Origin: Lachnospiraceae bacterium | GTDB taxonomy: Bacteria > Bacillota > Clostridia > Lachnospirales > Lachnospiraceae | Reading direction: 5' to 3' | Assembly (NCBI GenBank): GCA_017934175.1 | Contig: JAGBKB010000036.1 | Span: forward strand, 1-64,000 | Length of the DNA stretch: 64,000 nucleotides | Shown here: positions 18,391-26,702 of the stretch, piece after piece | How positions within the stretch are numbered: the first letter of the stretch is position 1 | Layout of the letters: every line of letters begins with the position of its first letter | Program-made: the position numbers and the translations under genes | Notes under the pieces: model-generated | What the model was told of the DNA's origin: nothing | What the model saw: only the letters and a program-made list of their open reading frames with translations | Database searches by the model: none

Positions 18391-19383
18391 CTAAACTTTT
18401 CTTTTAATAAAATTTATAACATATTTTATTGTGTTAACTATAAGATAAACTTCTATTAACAAAATATTAATTAAAGGGATTTTATTAAAATCATTCTTTT
18501 TAATAAGATTGATATTTTTAAATCCATCAAATATACCAAAGAAATAATCAAGTCCAAAACCTTTTAGTGAGAAAAATACTTGTTTTATTACTATGCCTAT
18601 AAAAAGTGGAAAAATATTAATGAGTATTTGTATGTATGGCATATTTTTGTAAATTAAATATATATTATTTCTTGCAGATGTTCTTACTTTGAACTCATTA
18701 TATTTTGAACCGCTTGTTGCACTTCCAAGATGATAGCATCTTGCTGTAAAACAAGTTTTAATATTGTATCCATATAATCTTGCCCTATATGATAAATCAA
18801 CATCTTCAAGATAAGCAAAAAAGTTTTCATCAAGTAAGCCAATCTTTTCTAAAATGCTATTTGAATAAATAGCCGCTCCAGCACATGCACTAAAACAATT
18901 TTCATTATAATTTATGTCATTTACATTTTCCCCAATATGTCCCTGAAAAGACCAACCAAGTATATTATAATAATCACCAAAACTATCAACTACATTTTTA
19001 TTATGATAATTTATCATCATAGATGAAACAGCAAAGCAGTTATCATAATTACTTATACTATAAACTAATTCTTTCACAAAACTTTCTTCAACATATGCAT
19101 CATTATTTAACAGTATAGAATATTTATATCCATTTTCTATTGAATATAATAATCCTTTATTTACTGCATATGCAAATCCCATATTTTCGCTTAACAGAAT
19201 AGAATGATAATTTGCTTTTTCTTTTGATAAATTATATATGAAATCAGTAGACCCATCAGTTGACCCATTATCAACTATCATAATATCAAAGTCTTTATAT
19301 GATTGATTATCCAAATGAAACAAGCACTCCTTCAAAAGAAGCAATTTATTAAAATGTGGAATTATTACAAGAGTTTTACTCAT
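18391..19383 (-). CDS. Family 2 glycosyltransferase (rhamnosyltransferase-like)
   Basis: 330 residues. GT2 motifs: VIIPHFNK at the N terminus, VDNGSTDGS near 36-44, GFAYAVNKG, the NNDA metal-site equivalent near 93-96, CAGAAIY and FFAYLEDVDLSYRARLYG, the acceptor-side ED motif. This NNDA/EDVDL pattern is that of the rhamnosyltransferase-like branch. The C terminus has two hydrophobic stretches that may hold it at the membrane. Its start overlaps the preceding gene by 8 bases. Confidence 0.87.
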   Translation of the reverse strand: MSKTLVIIPHFNKLLLLKECLFHLDNQSYKDFDIMIVDNGSTDGSTDFIYNLSKEKANYHSILLSENMGFAYAVNKGLLYSIENGYKYSILLNNDAYVEESFVKELVYSISNYDNCFAVSSMMINYHNKNVVDSFGDYYNILGWSFQGHIGENVNDINYNENCFSACAGAAIYSNSILEKIGLLDENFFAYLEDVDLSYRARLYGYNIKTCFTARCYHLGSATSGSKYNEFKVRTSARNNIYLIYKNMPYIQILINIFPLFIGIVIKQVFFSLKGFGLDYFFGIFDGFKNINLIKKNDFNKIPLINILLIEVYLIVNTIKYVINFIKRKV

Positions 19384-21712
19384 TGATATTTTTCATTAAC
19401 TCCTTTATTTCATCTGGGATAGGAAATGGCTCTCCTATTTTTTCATATTTTAGATTTCTAAGTGCCATATTATTTTGTCTAAGTGTTAAACTAGGATTAT
19501 AGTATTCATCAATATTATTTAATTTTTTCTCCCATCTCTTTACAAAAAATGCAAACTCTTTATTAAATCTTGCAACTTTTTCTTTAGTGTCTTCAAGTCC
19601 TCTACTTTTACTTTCATAATGGTAAAATGCACTGTATGGGTTATATACTACCAAATACCCTTCTTTTCTAATTCTTAAACACAAATCTATATCATTAAAT
19701 GCTACTTCAAGTTTTTCATCAAAACCACCTATCTTATCAAAAATATCACTTTTTATCATAATGCATGCTGCAGTAACTGCATTTAAGTCTTGAACGATTT
19801 CTGCTCTATTCATATAAGTGCTATCATATATGCTAATTCCCTTGAATGCATGGTCTGCTATGCCACCTATACCAATGATTACACCTGCATGTTGATAAGT
19901 GTTATCTTTATAAAGTAATTTTGCACCTACTGCACCGACATCACTTCTTTTTAAATATGATATCATCTCAAAAATACTATCACCATTTATCATCTCAACA
20001 TCATTATTTAGAAATAATAAATATTTTCCAGTAGCAGTTTGTCTTGCAAAATTATTAATTTTAGAATAGTTAAATGTACCTTTATAATTTACAACTTTAA
20101 TTCTATTATCAGACTTTAACTTATCATAATATTCAAATGTTCCTTTATTAGTAGAATTATTTTCACAAATTATAAACTCTATATTACTATAATTTCCATC
20201 AGAAACAGATTTTAATACTTTGTCTAAATCTTCTATATGGTCCTTATTAGGTATGATAATACTAACTAATGGCTCATCATTTCCTTTATCATATACAGTG
20301 TGATATAAACCAAAATCATGTCCTTTTTCAACTCTTAAAACTTTCGGAAAATCTATTTTTGTATTTTTATAAAAATCTAAAACTGCTTTTTCACCATTTT
20401 CAAATGCATACATTTTGCTGTCGTAGTTTTTAGCAGTAGATTCTTTATGACATCTCCAATGGTATAAAACTTTTGGTATATGAACAATACTACTTGTATC
20501 ATATTTCCCATCATTATAAGTATCATTAATTATAATATTTACAAGTCGTAAAAATAAGTCATAATCTTGAGCACCATTGTATTCTGGTCGCTCATACATA
20601 TTATCTACTTTATATAATTTATCAAGCAAAGACTTTTTTATAGCACTTAAATGGCAAAAATAATTTACAGATAAAAGCATATCAAGATTGAAATCAGGTT
20701 TAAAAGCAGGTTCAAAAAATGATTCATTTTTAGTATCAACTTTGTCTTCATCAGAATAGATTAATTTAGCATTTTTATTTGAAATAATTGCTTTATACAT
20801 CTCATATAGAGCATCATAGGTAAGTGCATCATCATGGTCACATAATATTATATATTCGCCAGTTGCCATATCTATGCCTATATTTGTATTGTCAGCAATA
20901 CTTTTATTTTCATCTATATATTTAATCTTAATAACATCATTGTCATATATATTTTTTAAAGATTTTATTTTTAATGGATTATTATTATCAAGTAATTTCT
21001 CAAAAAACTTTTTTGGATTATTTTTACAATTATTATAATTAGTTGCATCAACTATGCAAATTTCAAAATTAGTATAAGTTTGACATAATATAGATTCAAA
21101 TAATAAATATAAAAACTCATCACTTGTATCATAAATTGGTATAACTATAGAAAACTTTATATCCCCTTGTGAATTAGTGCCCCTGAGTTCATTTATTTCA
21201 TTCTCTTTTGGTTTTGTTAGTTCATACCATTCAGAGTAATCATAATCAACATTCAATCCTTTAATCTTTCTTTTGGTCTTTTTAAAAAACTCTTTTGGTC
21301 CTTCTTTCAGTAAAAAATCAAATGCTCTCTTAAATGTATTGCGATTAAAATATGCAAAAAATAATTCTTTTTTCTTTCTATCATTTGTATTAAAACTATC
21401 AATTATTCTTTTATTGATTTTTTCTGTAACCCTTTTTTCTTTAGTCTTAATAATTAAATAATATGTAGATAAATCATTTTCTTCATAGTTAAACTCTATA
21501 TCAAATCCAAAGTTTTTATCACCATTAAAACCTTTAAGATAAACTTCTGATACATCTTCTCTTTTAAGTCTAACAAGTTTAAACTCAATGTGTTCATCAT
21601 TCTCATTTGTCACATCAAATGAAACCTGACTATTTGGATTTTCTGGTAAAACCCAACCTTGTATGTGAATCATACCATCAGATATTCTTTTTATATCAAT
21701 CTTATATATCAA
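19376..21712 (-). CDS. Large glycosyltransferase with two GT2 domains
   Basis: 778 residues with an unusual layout. Residues 1-100 look like a beta-sandwich accessory domain (MIHIQGWVLPENPNSQV). Residues about 185-460 form a first GT2 domain with VIPIYDTS, CDHDDA and YSDED. Residues about 490-740 form a second with SIIIPNKD, LNNDVE, AACIMI and FNDIDLCLRIRKEG. Two-domain GT2 proteins usually add two sugars in turn to a growing repeat unit. The first codon is apparently TTG at 21712, immediately after the upstream stop, with an AAAGGA 12 bases before; an ATG at 21673 lacks a site. The second domain resembles the rhamnosyl-type branch. Confidence 0.88.
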   Translation of the reverse strand: MIYKIDIKRISDGMIHIQGWVLPENPNSQVSFDVTNENDEHIEFKLVRLKREDVSEVYLKGFNGDKNFGFDIEFNYEENDLSTYYLIIKTKEKRVTEKINKRIIDSFNTNDRKKKELFFAYFNRNTFKRAFDFLLKEGPKEFFKKTKRKIKGLNVDYDYSEWYELTKPKENEINELRGTNSQGDIKFSIVIPIYDTSDEFLYLLFESILCQTYTNFEICIVDATNYNNCKNNPKKFFEKLLDNNNPLKIKSLKNIYDNDVIKIKYIDENKSIADNTNIGIDMATGEYIILCDHDDALTYDALYEMYKAIISNKNAKLIYSDEDKVDTKNESFFEPAFKPDFNLDMLLSVNYFCHLSAIKKSLLDKLYKVDNMYERPEYNGAQDYDLFLRLVNIIINDTYNDGKYDTSSIVHIPKVLYHWRCHKESTAKNYDSKMYAFENGEKAVLDFYKNTKIDFPKVLRVEKGHDFGLYHTVYDKGNDEPLVSIIIPNKDHIEDLDKVLKSVSDGNYSNIEFIICENNSTNKGTFEYYDKLKSDNRIKVVNYKGTFNYSKINNFARQTATGKYLLFLNNDVEMINGDSIFEMISYLKRSDVGAVGAKLLYKDNTYQHAGVIIGIGGIADHAFKGISIYDSTYMNRAEIVQDLNAVTAACIMIKSDIFDKIGGFDEKLEVAFNDIDLCLRIRKEGYLVVYNPYSAFYHYESKSRGLEDTKEKVARFNKEFAFFVKRWEKKLNNIDEYYNPSLTLRQNNMALRNLKYEKIGEPFPIPDEIKELMKNINE

Positions 21713-22654
21713 TTAAAAATTAATCCTTTCTTCTTCAACAACAAGTGGTCGTTTCATAGACCTTTGATTTATAGCAAGCACATATTCTCCTATGATACCA
21801 ATAAAAAGTATCTGTACAGAACCAAGGAATAGCATACCAAGAAGTATTGGTATCATACCAGCAGCGAATCTATCCCAATATAATACTTTTAATATGAGAT
21901 AGACTATGGCAATTATAAGTGAAACAATAAATGCGATGGCACCCAAAAATGTAGCAAGCCTTAATCCTATTTTTGTATAACTTGTAAATGATAGCATTGC
22001 AGCATCATATAATGTATAAAAGTTATTTGATGACTTACCTTTAGTTCTCTTACCTTGTTCAAACGGTATTTGCTTGATATTATATCCAAGTTCTGCTACC
22101 AACCCTCTAAAAAACGGTGTTGGGTCATCAAGTTTTCTTAAAATATCTATAAACTCTTTATCATATAGTCCAAACCCTGTAAACATTTTAATTTGTTCAA
22201 CATTTGAGAACTTCTTTATTAAACTATAATATATATTTTTAAATAAACGAAAAATTATATTATCAGTAGATGTCTTTCTAACACCTATAGCAATTTTATA
22301 TCCCTCTTCCCATGCTTTTACAAACTTTGGAATCATATCAATTGGTTCTTGAAAATCGCACGCAATAGATACTATAGCATCACCAGTTGCATTTAAAATC
22401 CCATAATATGGTGAATTGAACTGTCCAAAATTCTTTACATTAAATATCGCTTTTATTTTTTTATTATTTGAGCATAATGAACGGATAATATCTCTTGTTC
22501 TATCTTTTGAATCATTATCAATAAAAAGCAATTCATAATCATAGTTTGATAAATCATTATCAAACAATTTAATTATTTCTTTAGATATGTTTTCTACATT
22601 GCCTTCTTCATTGAAGCAAGGTATAACAAAACTTATAAGTTTTTTATCAATCAT
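21713..22654 (-). CDS. Polyprenyl-phosphate glycosyltransferase (GtrB/DPM1-like GT2)
   Basis: 313 residues. The GT2 domain has FVIPCFNEEGN, the DNDSKDRT loop, the CDFQEP catalytic-site segment and RTKGKSS; the C-terminal 100 residues hold two membrane helices, the layout of enzymes that load a hexose on undecaprenyl phosphate as a donor for later extracytoplasmic glycosylation. The ATG at 22654 is preferred over a GTG at 22684 because GGGAAGG sits six bases before it. It is the first gene of the glycan operon, behind a leader with a terminator-like hairpin. No multi-span GT-C enzyme that would use its product is visible in the window. Confidence 0.9.
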   Translation of the reverse strand: MIDKKLISFVIPCFNEEGNVENISKEIIKLFDNDLSNYDYELLFIDNDSKDRTRDIIRSLCSNNKKIKAIFNVKNFGQFNSPYYGILNATGDAIVSIACDFQEPIDMIPKFVKAWEEGYKIAIGVRKTSTDNIIFRLFKNIYYSLIKKFSNVEQIKMFTGFGLYDKEFIDILRKLDDPTPFFRGLVAELGYNIKQIPFEQGKRTKGKSSNNFYTLYDAAMLSFTSYTKIGLRLATFLGAIAFIVSLIIAIVYLILKVLYWDRFAAGMIPILLGMLFLGSVQILFIGIIGEYVLAINQRSMKRPLVVEEERINF

Positions 22655-22681
22655 ATTACCTTCCCACACAAAAAACAATGA

Positions 22682-22691
22682 CACATATGTG
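22682..22691. promoter_or_regulatory. 10-bp palindrome in the glycan operon leader
   Basis: CACATATGTG is a perfect palindrome between the leader hairpin and the ribosome binding site. It could be a protein site or a short RNA hairpin; nothing decides this. Confidence 0.3.
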
Positions 22692-22693
22692 CC

Positions 22694-22733
22694 AAAAATT
22701 GAACCAATTTTTCGTTTTTAATAACTTGGTTCA
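22694..22733 (-). promoter_or_regulatory. Terminator-like hairpin in the glycan operon leader (putative attenuator)
   Basis: In the minus-strand RNA TGAACCAA (22733-22726) pairs with TTGGTTCA (22707-22700) over a 18-base A-rich loop and is followed by ATTTTT. The hairpin begins a few bases after the predicted start of transcription, ahead of the first glycosyltransferase gene. A regulated terminator is plausible, but the stem is short and half AT. Confidence 0.45.
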
Positions 22734-22741
22734 CTTTATCT

Positions 22742-22747
22742 ATTATA
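22742..22747 (-). promoter_or_regulatory. Extended -10 promoter of the glycan operon
   Basis: TGCTATAAT on the minus strand (TATAAT at 22747-22742, TG one base upstream) lies between the ogg terminator and the first glycosyltransferase gene. The -35 region is weak, as is common with extended -10 promoters. Confidence 0.65.
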
Positions 22748-22784
22748 GCATTAAATAACATAAAATGCCATAGTAAAATATAAT

Positions 22785-22812
22785 TATAAAAATTGGCTGC
22801 TATAACAGCCAA
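22785..22812 (-). terminator. Intrinsic terminator after ogg
   Basis: TTGGCTG (minus, 22812-22806), six-base loop, CAGCCAA (22799-22793), then TTTTTATAAT. It is 25 bases beyond the ogg stop. Confidence 0.9.
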
Positions 22813-22837
22813 TATAATATATATGCTTATAGTATAA

Positions 22838-23641
22838 CTATAATTTATTAATTCTTGTATAATTAAACCAATATTGTTGTATCATCCCCGCATATTCTTT
22901 ATAAGTGTTAGGTATTTTACCATTATATTTTTGTTCAAGGACTCTATTTATCCACACATCTATAGGACAAACTGACATCCTATGGTATGCAAAAAGAGCA
23001 ATACAAGATGCAACTTTAATGCCAACACCTTTAATAGTTAAAAGAGTATCAATTAGCATATCATCTGATAACTTTTCAAGACTCTCTAAATCATATTTAT
23101 CAGATAAATATTCTTTACAAAAATTTATAATATAGTCTGTCCTATAACCCAACCCACAAGTTAAAAGTTTATCTTTTGGTAATTTTAATATTTCTTTAGC
23201 ACTTGGGAATGAATAATAATCTCCATACTTACTTTTAATCTTTTTACCTGCTAATCTACAAAGCCTTTCAATAGAAGTTTGAATTGCTTTTACGGATTTC
23301 CTCTGGGAAATAATAAATGAAATAATAACTTCAAACTTATCTTGATTTAATATTCGAAGCCCTTTGCCAAAGTCAATACACTTTTTTAAAAAACGGTCAT
23401 TTTTTTTACATACTTTAGCATACTTTTTATAATCATTCTTTAAATCAAAATAGTTTTGATAATACGTGAATTCTTTGTCACTACAATCAAAGTCAAATGT
23501 TTCGTTATTAATGACTTTAACATGCAAATGCTTATCAGATGAATATATGTCAAATTCATTTTCACTTGGTTCATACATTCTAAAACACTGACCAGAGTTC
23601 GCTATTGTTCTTAAATTTAATTCTTTAATCTTTTTAATCAT
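22838..23641 (-). CDS. ogg: 8-oxoguanine DNA glycosylase/lyase, OGG1 family
   Basis: Removes 8-oxoguanine from DNA and nicks the abasic site. The 267-residue protein has the N-terminal OGG beta domain and a helix-hairpin-helix core: IKGVGIKVAS with the catalytic lysine at 209 and PIDVW with the catalytic Asp at 228 (equivalent to Lys249 and Asp268 of human OGG1). The ATG at 23641 shares ATGA with the stop of the upstream gene; an in-frame TTG at 23656 lacks a ribosome binding site. This eukaryote-like family is common in Clostridia in place of MutM. The gene ends the MBL operon. Confidence 0.92.
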   Translation of the reverse strand: MIKKIKELNLRTIANSGQCFRMYEPSENEFDIYSSDKHLHVKVINNETFDFDCSDKEFTYYQNYFDLKNDYKKYAKVCKKNDRFLKKCIDFGKGLRILNQDKFEVIISFIISQRKSVKAIQTSIERLCRLAGKKIKSKYGDYYSFPSAKEILKLPKDKLLTCGLGYRTDYIINFCKEYLSDKYDLESLEKLSDDMLIDTLLTIKGVGIKVASCIALFAYHRMSVCPIDVWINRVLEQKYNGKIPNTYKEYAGMIQQYWFNYTRINKL

Positions 23642-23955
23642 ATTATAAATATCCAAATTGAAAATACTATAAGTTGCAAAATCAACATAGTTCTAATTTC
23701 CGAATGAAAATTATTATATAAATATATTTCAAGTATTACCGAGACCATTGAGCCTAAATTAAAAATTATTGATGACATTCCTATCCCCGCAACTATAGGT
23801 GGCGCTTCTCCCATATATAAGTATGAGACAAGTATAGATATTATAAGTAAAAGTATTGATATAATATATAATAAAATGGCTACTTTTACTCCATCAGAAA
23901 TAATATGCTCTTTATAATTATAAATTATTTTATTTTTTTTAACTATCTCTCTCAT
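23638..23955 (-). CDS. Small membrane protein of unknown function
   Basis: 105 residues with a basic N terminus and three hydrophobic segments (about 24-46, 53-77, 87-104), so it is an integral membrane protein. I recognise no family with confidence. It overlaps by four bases (ATGA) with both its neighbours, so it is translated in step with the MBL lipoprotein and with ogg. A helper of the MBL protein or an independent stress protein would fit equally. Confidence 0.7.
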   Translation of the reverse strand: MREIVKKNKIIYNYKEHIISDGVKVAILLYIISILLLIISILVSYLYMGEAPPIVAGIGMSSIIFNLGSMVSVILEIYLYNNFHSEIRTMLILQLIVFSIWIFII

Positions 23956-25151
23956 CTTATTACTGCTGTCTCTTCATATGATTTAATTTGACACTCAATA
24001 CTATTTATTTCACTTAATACTTTTTTGGTATCATTAGTATAGTATTTCCCATGCACATTTTCATATATATCTTTTGAAGTAGACCATATCACTACTTTCG
24101 GATTAAACTTTTTATATAATTCTGGGTCTATACCATTTTGACCATGGTGTGATAAAACTATAATTTTAGTATCATCAAAAAATATTTTATTTTTAAATTT
24201 AGTCTTATCATCATAATTAAAGTTACTAAATAATAAATTACCACCTTCATATCCCAAATCACCAAATATTAACATACCAAATTTTTTCGGTTCAAAAAAG
24301 TTTATGTAGTACACTATTGATGTATTATTTATAGGGTCTTGGTCTAATAAATATAAATCATTTAATATACTTACCCTCATTATACAATGTTTAGAGTATC
24401 GTTCTTTTTTATTTAATTCATTTAATTCTTCTATTGTTTCTTTTGATGAATTCCCACATATAAAGAGTGGTGATGTATCCTTAACATTTACATTATAATC
24501 AAACAAATATAAACCTGAATTGCTTTTAATATTATTTTGATTTATTATATTAACTTCATCTAAATTGTTAAGTTTTAGATATTCATTATAATTTTTTATT
24601 ACATTCTCAAATAAATAATATATTCCAGCATCATTACCCATCTTACTATAATACCAATCGAAATCAGCAAATTTATATATTATTTCTTTAATCTCTATAT
24701 CTGTTCTTTTTTTATTGAGAATTTCATAAAGTGCTCCAATATGGTCATCATGAATATGAGTTATAAACCAAGATGTTACAATCCCTCCATTATCTTTGAT
24801 TATATCACAAAGATAATCTGCATCCTCAACTCTTCCACCATCAAAAACTATTAGATGACCACAATTATCATTTATAACAATAGATAAACTTTGTGCATTG
24901 GATTGATTTTTTGGAACAATAATCTCAAATGGTTCACAGTCAAGCACATCATAATAAGTGTAATTAGATGATTTTTTTTTATTTTTAGCATTGTTAATTA
25001 ACTCACTAATTGTTAAATCTTTATAATCACTTGTTAAATAATCACGAATTAATATGTCTTTTTTGATTTCTTTTTTACCACACGCAAAAATATAAATCAT
25101 CAATATAAATAGGCTAAGCAATATGAAAATATTTTTTTTAATTAAATACAT
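23952..25151 (-). CDS. Metallo-beta-lactamase-fold lipoprotein, ComEC C-domain-like
   Basis: 399 residues. A lipoprotein signal ends in IFAC (Cys24), placing the protein outside the membrane. The MBL domain has the zinc site HxHxDH at 132-137 (THIHDDH) and later LIFGDLG and VLSHHGQNG, the pattern of the C-terminal domain of ComEC and of stand-alone relatives. ComEC-type domains are thought to degrade DNA; other members cut phosphodiesters or lactones. It is the first gene of a three-gene operon with ogg, behind an extended -10 promoter. A surface or wall-space hydrolase is a safe reading, the substrate is open. Confidence 0.82.
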   Translation of the reverse strand: MYLIKKNIFILLSLFILMIYIFACGKKEIKKDILIRDYLTSDYKDLTISELINNAKNKKKSSNYTYYDVLDCEPFEIIVPKNQSNAQSLSIVINDNCGHLIVFDGGRVEDADYLCDIIKDNGGIVTSWFITHIHDDHIGALYEILNKKRTDIEIKEIIYKFADFDWYYSKMGNDAGIYYLFENVIKNYNEYLKLNNLDEVNIINQNNIKSNSGLYLFDYNVNVKDTSPLFICGNSSKETIEELNELNKKERYSKHCIMRVSILNDLYLLDQDPINNTSIVYYINFFEPKKFGMLIFGDLGYEGGNLLFSNFNYDDKTKFKNKIFFDDTKIIVLSHHGQNGIDPELYKKFNPKVVIWSTSKDIYENVHGKYYTNDTKKVLSEINSIECQIKSYEETAVIR

Positions 25152-25172
25152 ATTTTAAGTTCTCTTTACTAT

Positions 25173-25178
25173 ATTATA
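25173..25178 (-). promoter_or_regulatory. Extended -10 promoter of the MBL-ogg operon
   Basis: TGATATAAT on the minus strand (TATAAT at 25178-25173) follows immediately after the tRNA-Arg terminator and precedes the MBL gene by about 20 bases. The -35 region is poor. Confidence 0.55.
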
Positions 25179-25182
25179 TCAC

Positions 25183-25208
25183 AAAAAAAGAAATCTTGCG
25201 ATTTCTTT
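25183..25208 (-). terminator. Intrinsic terminator after tRNA-Arg
   Basis: AAAGAAATC (minus, 25208-25200), GCAA tetraloop, GATTTCTTT (25195-25187) running into a T tract to 25183. It ends a one-gene tRNA transcript. Confidence 0.88.
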
Positions 25209-25213
25209 TTAAG

Positions 25214-25287
<74 letters not shown>

Positions 25288-25299
25288 AAACAATAATAT

Positions 25300-25327
25300 A
25301 TTTTATCATATTTTTTACTTTTGTCAA
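25300..25327 (-). promoter_or_regulatory. Promoter of tRNA-Arg
   Basis: Minus strand: TTGACA at 25327-25322, 16-base spacer ending in TGA, TAAAAT at 25305-25300; transcription would start about 6 bases before the tRNA. It fills the short gap after the NSS transporter gene. Confidence 0.8.
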
Positions 25328-25328
25328 G

Positions 25329-26687
25329 TTATTTAAAGAAAACTGATTTAATTCCAAGTGCAAAAATAATAAATATAATTATTGGCAATACAAACTTACA
25401 ATATAAGTATAATGCTTTATTAAACTTAATACCTTTCCCAGTATCTGCTTCATTTATAAAATTATCCCATCCCCATCCAAATTTACTGGTACAATATATG
25501 ACAAATATAAGCGAACCAAGAGGTAATAAACAGTTAGAGACAATAAAATCTTCTAAATCCATTATACCTGTTCCCTCGCCTAATGGAGTTATATTAGACC
25601 ATATATTAAATCCAAATGCGCATGGAATAGATAATATAATTATAGCGATGCAACATATAATAGATGCTTTACCTCTTGACCAATTAGTAATATCACGGAC
25701 ACAAGCCAAAATATTTTCAAACACCGCAAGAACTGTAGAAAATGCTGCAAACGTCATAAATAAGAAAAACAATGAACCCCAAAATCTTCCAAGTGGCATG
25801 TTCTTAAAAATATTTGGAAGTGTTATAAATATAAGTGATGGTCCAGCCCCTGGCTCTACATCATAAGTAAAACATGCTGGGAAAATAATAAGCCCAGCAA
25901 CAATAGCAACAAAAGTATCAAGTAAAATTACATTTATAGATTCACCTGTAAGCGCTCTATCTTTATCTATATAACTACCAAATATTGCCATAGCGCCTAT
26001 ACCTAAACTTAAAGTAAAAAATGCTTGATTCATAGCCGCAACAACAACATCAATACTTATTTTAGAAAAATCTGGTATTAAGTAAAATGATAAACCTTTT
26101 TTTGCTCCTGGAAGCATATAACTATTTGCCGCAACCATTAACATAATTACTAAAAGTGCAATCATCATAAATTTAGTGACTTTTTCAAGACCACCTTTAA
26201 GAGAAAAAGATATTACAAAAAATCCAATTACACATATTATAATCATATATAACACAAGTATATTTGGACTTCCAAGCATATTACCAAAATAATTATTAAC
26301 TCCTTCAGTATCAAGAGCAGTAAACTTGCCAGTAGCCATAGAATAAAAATAATAAAGAAGCCAACCAGCAACAACTGTATAGAACATCATTAATATTACA
26401 TTTCCTATGAAACATAAATATCCATGAATATTCCAAATTTTTTTATCTGGAGTTAGTTTTTGATACATACGAACAGGGCTTTTTTGTGCTGCCCTTCCCA
26501 TTGAGAACTCCATAGTAAGAACAGGGATACCAAGAATGATTAAGAAAATTGCGTAAACTAAAACAAACGCTCCGCCTCCATATTGTCCAACCATCCAAGG
26601 GAATTTCCACACATTGCCTACTCCTATTGCGCATCCAGCACTAAGAAGTATAAAACCAAGTCTTGATTTTAAATGTTCTCTTTCCAT
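25329..26687 (-). CDS. Sodium-dependent transporter, neurotransmitter:sodium symporter (NSS) family
   Basis: 452 residues with about 11-12 membrane helices and the LeuT fold. The N terminus shows the signature of helix 1, GCAIGVGNVWKFPW, with the unwound substrate/sodium site, and YGGGAFVLVY follows. Bacterial members import amino acids such as tryptophan, tyrosine or leucine with sodium; the substrate cannot be read from the sequence. The AGGAGGTATT site lies just after the nif3-like stop codon (15-base gap), so it is the last gene of the scp-dnaG run. No terminator is seen between its stop and the tRNA-Arg promoter. Confidence 0.93.
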   Translation of the reverse strand: MEREHLKSRLGFILLSAGCAIGVGNVWKFPWMVGQYGGGAFVLVYAIFLIILGIPVLTMEFSMGRAAQKSPVRMYQKLTPDKKIWNIHGYLCFIGNVILMMFYTVVAGWLLYYFYSMATGKFTALDTEGVNNYFGNMLGSPNILVLYMIIICVIGFFVISFSLKGGLEKVTKFMMIALLVIMLMVAANSYMLPGAKKGLSFYLIPDFSKISIDVVVAAMNQAFFTLSLGIGAMAIFGSYIDKDRALTGESINVILLDTFVAIVAGLIIFPACFTYDVEPGAGPSLIFITLPNIFKNMPLGRFWGSLFFLFMTFAAFSTVLAVFENILACVRDITNWSRGKASIICCIAIIILSIPCAFGFNIWSNITPLGEGTGIMDLEDFIVSNCLLPLGSLIFVIYCTSKFGWGWDNFINEADTGKGIKFNKALYLYCKFVLPIIIFIIFALGIKSVFFK

Positions 26688-26702
26688 AATACCTCCTAAA
26701 AA

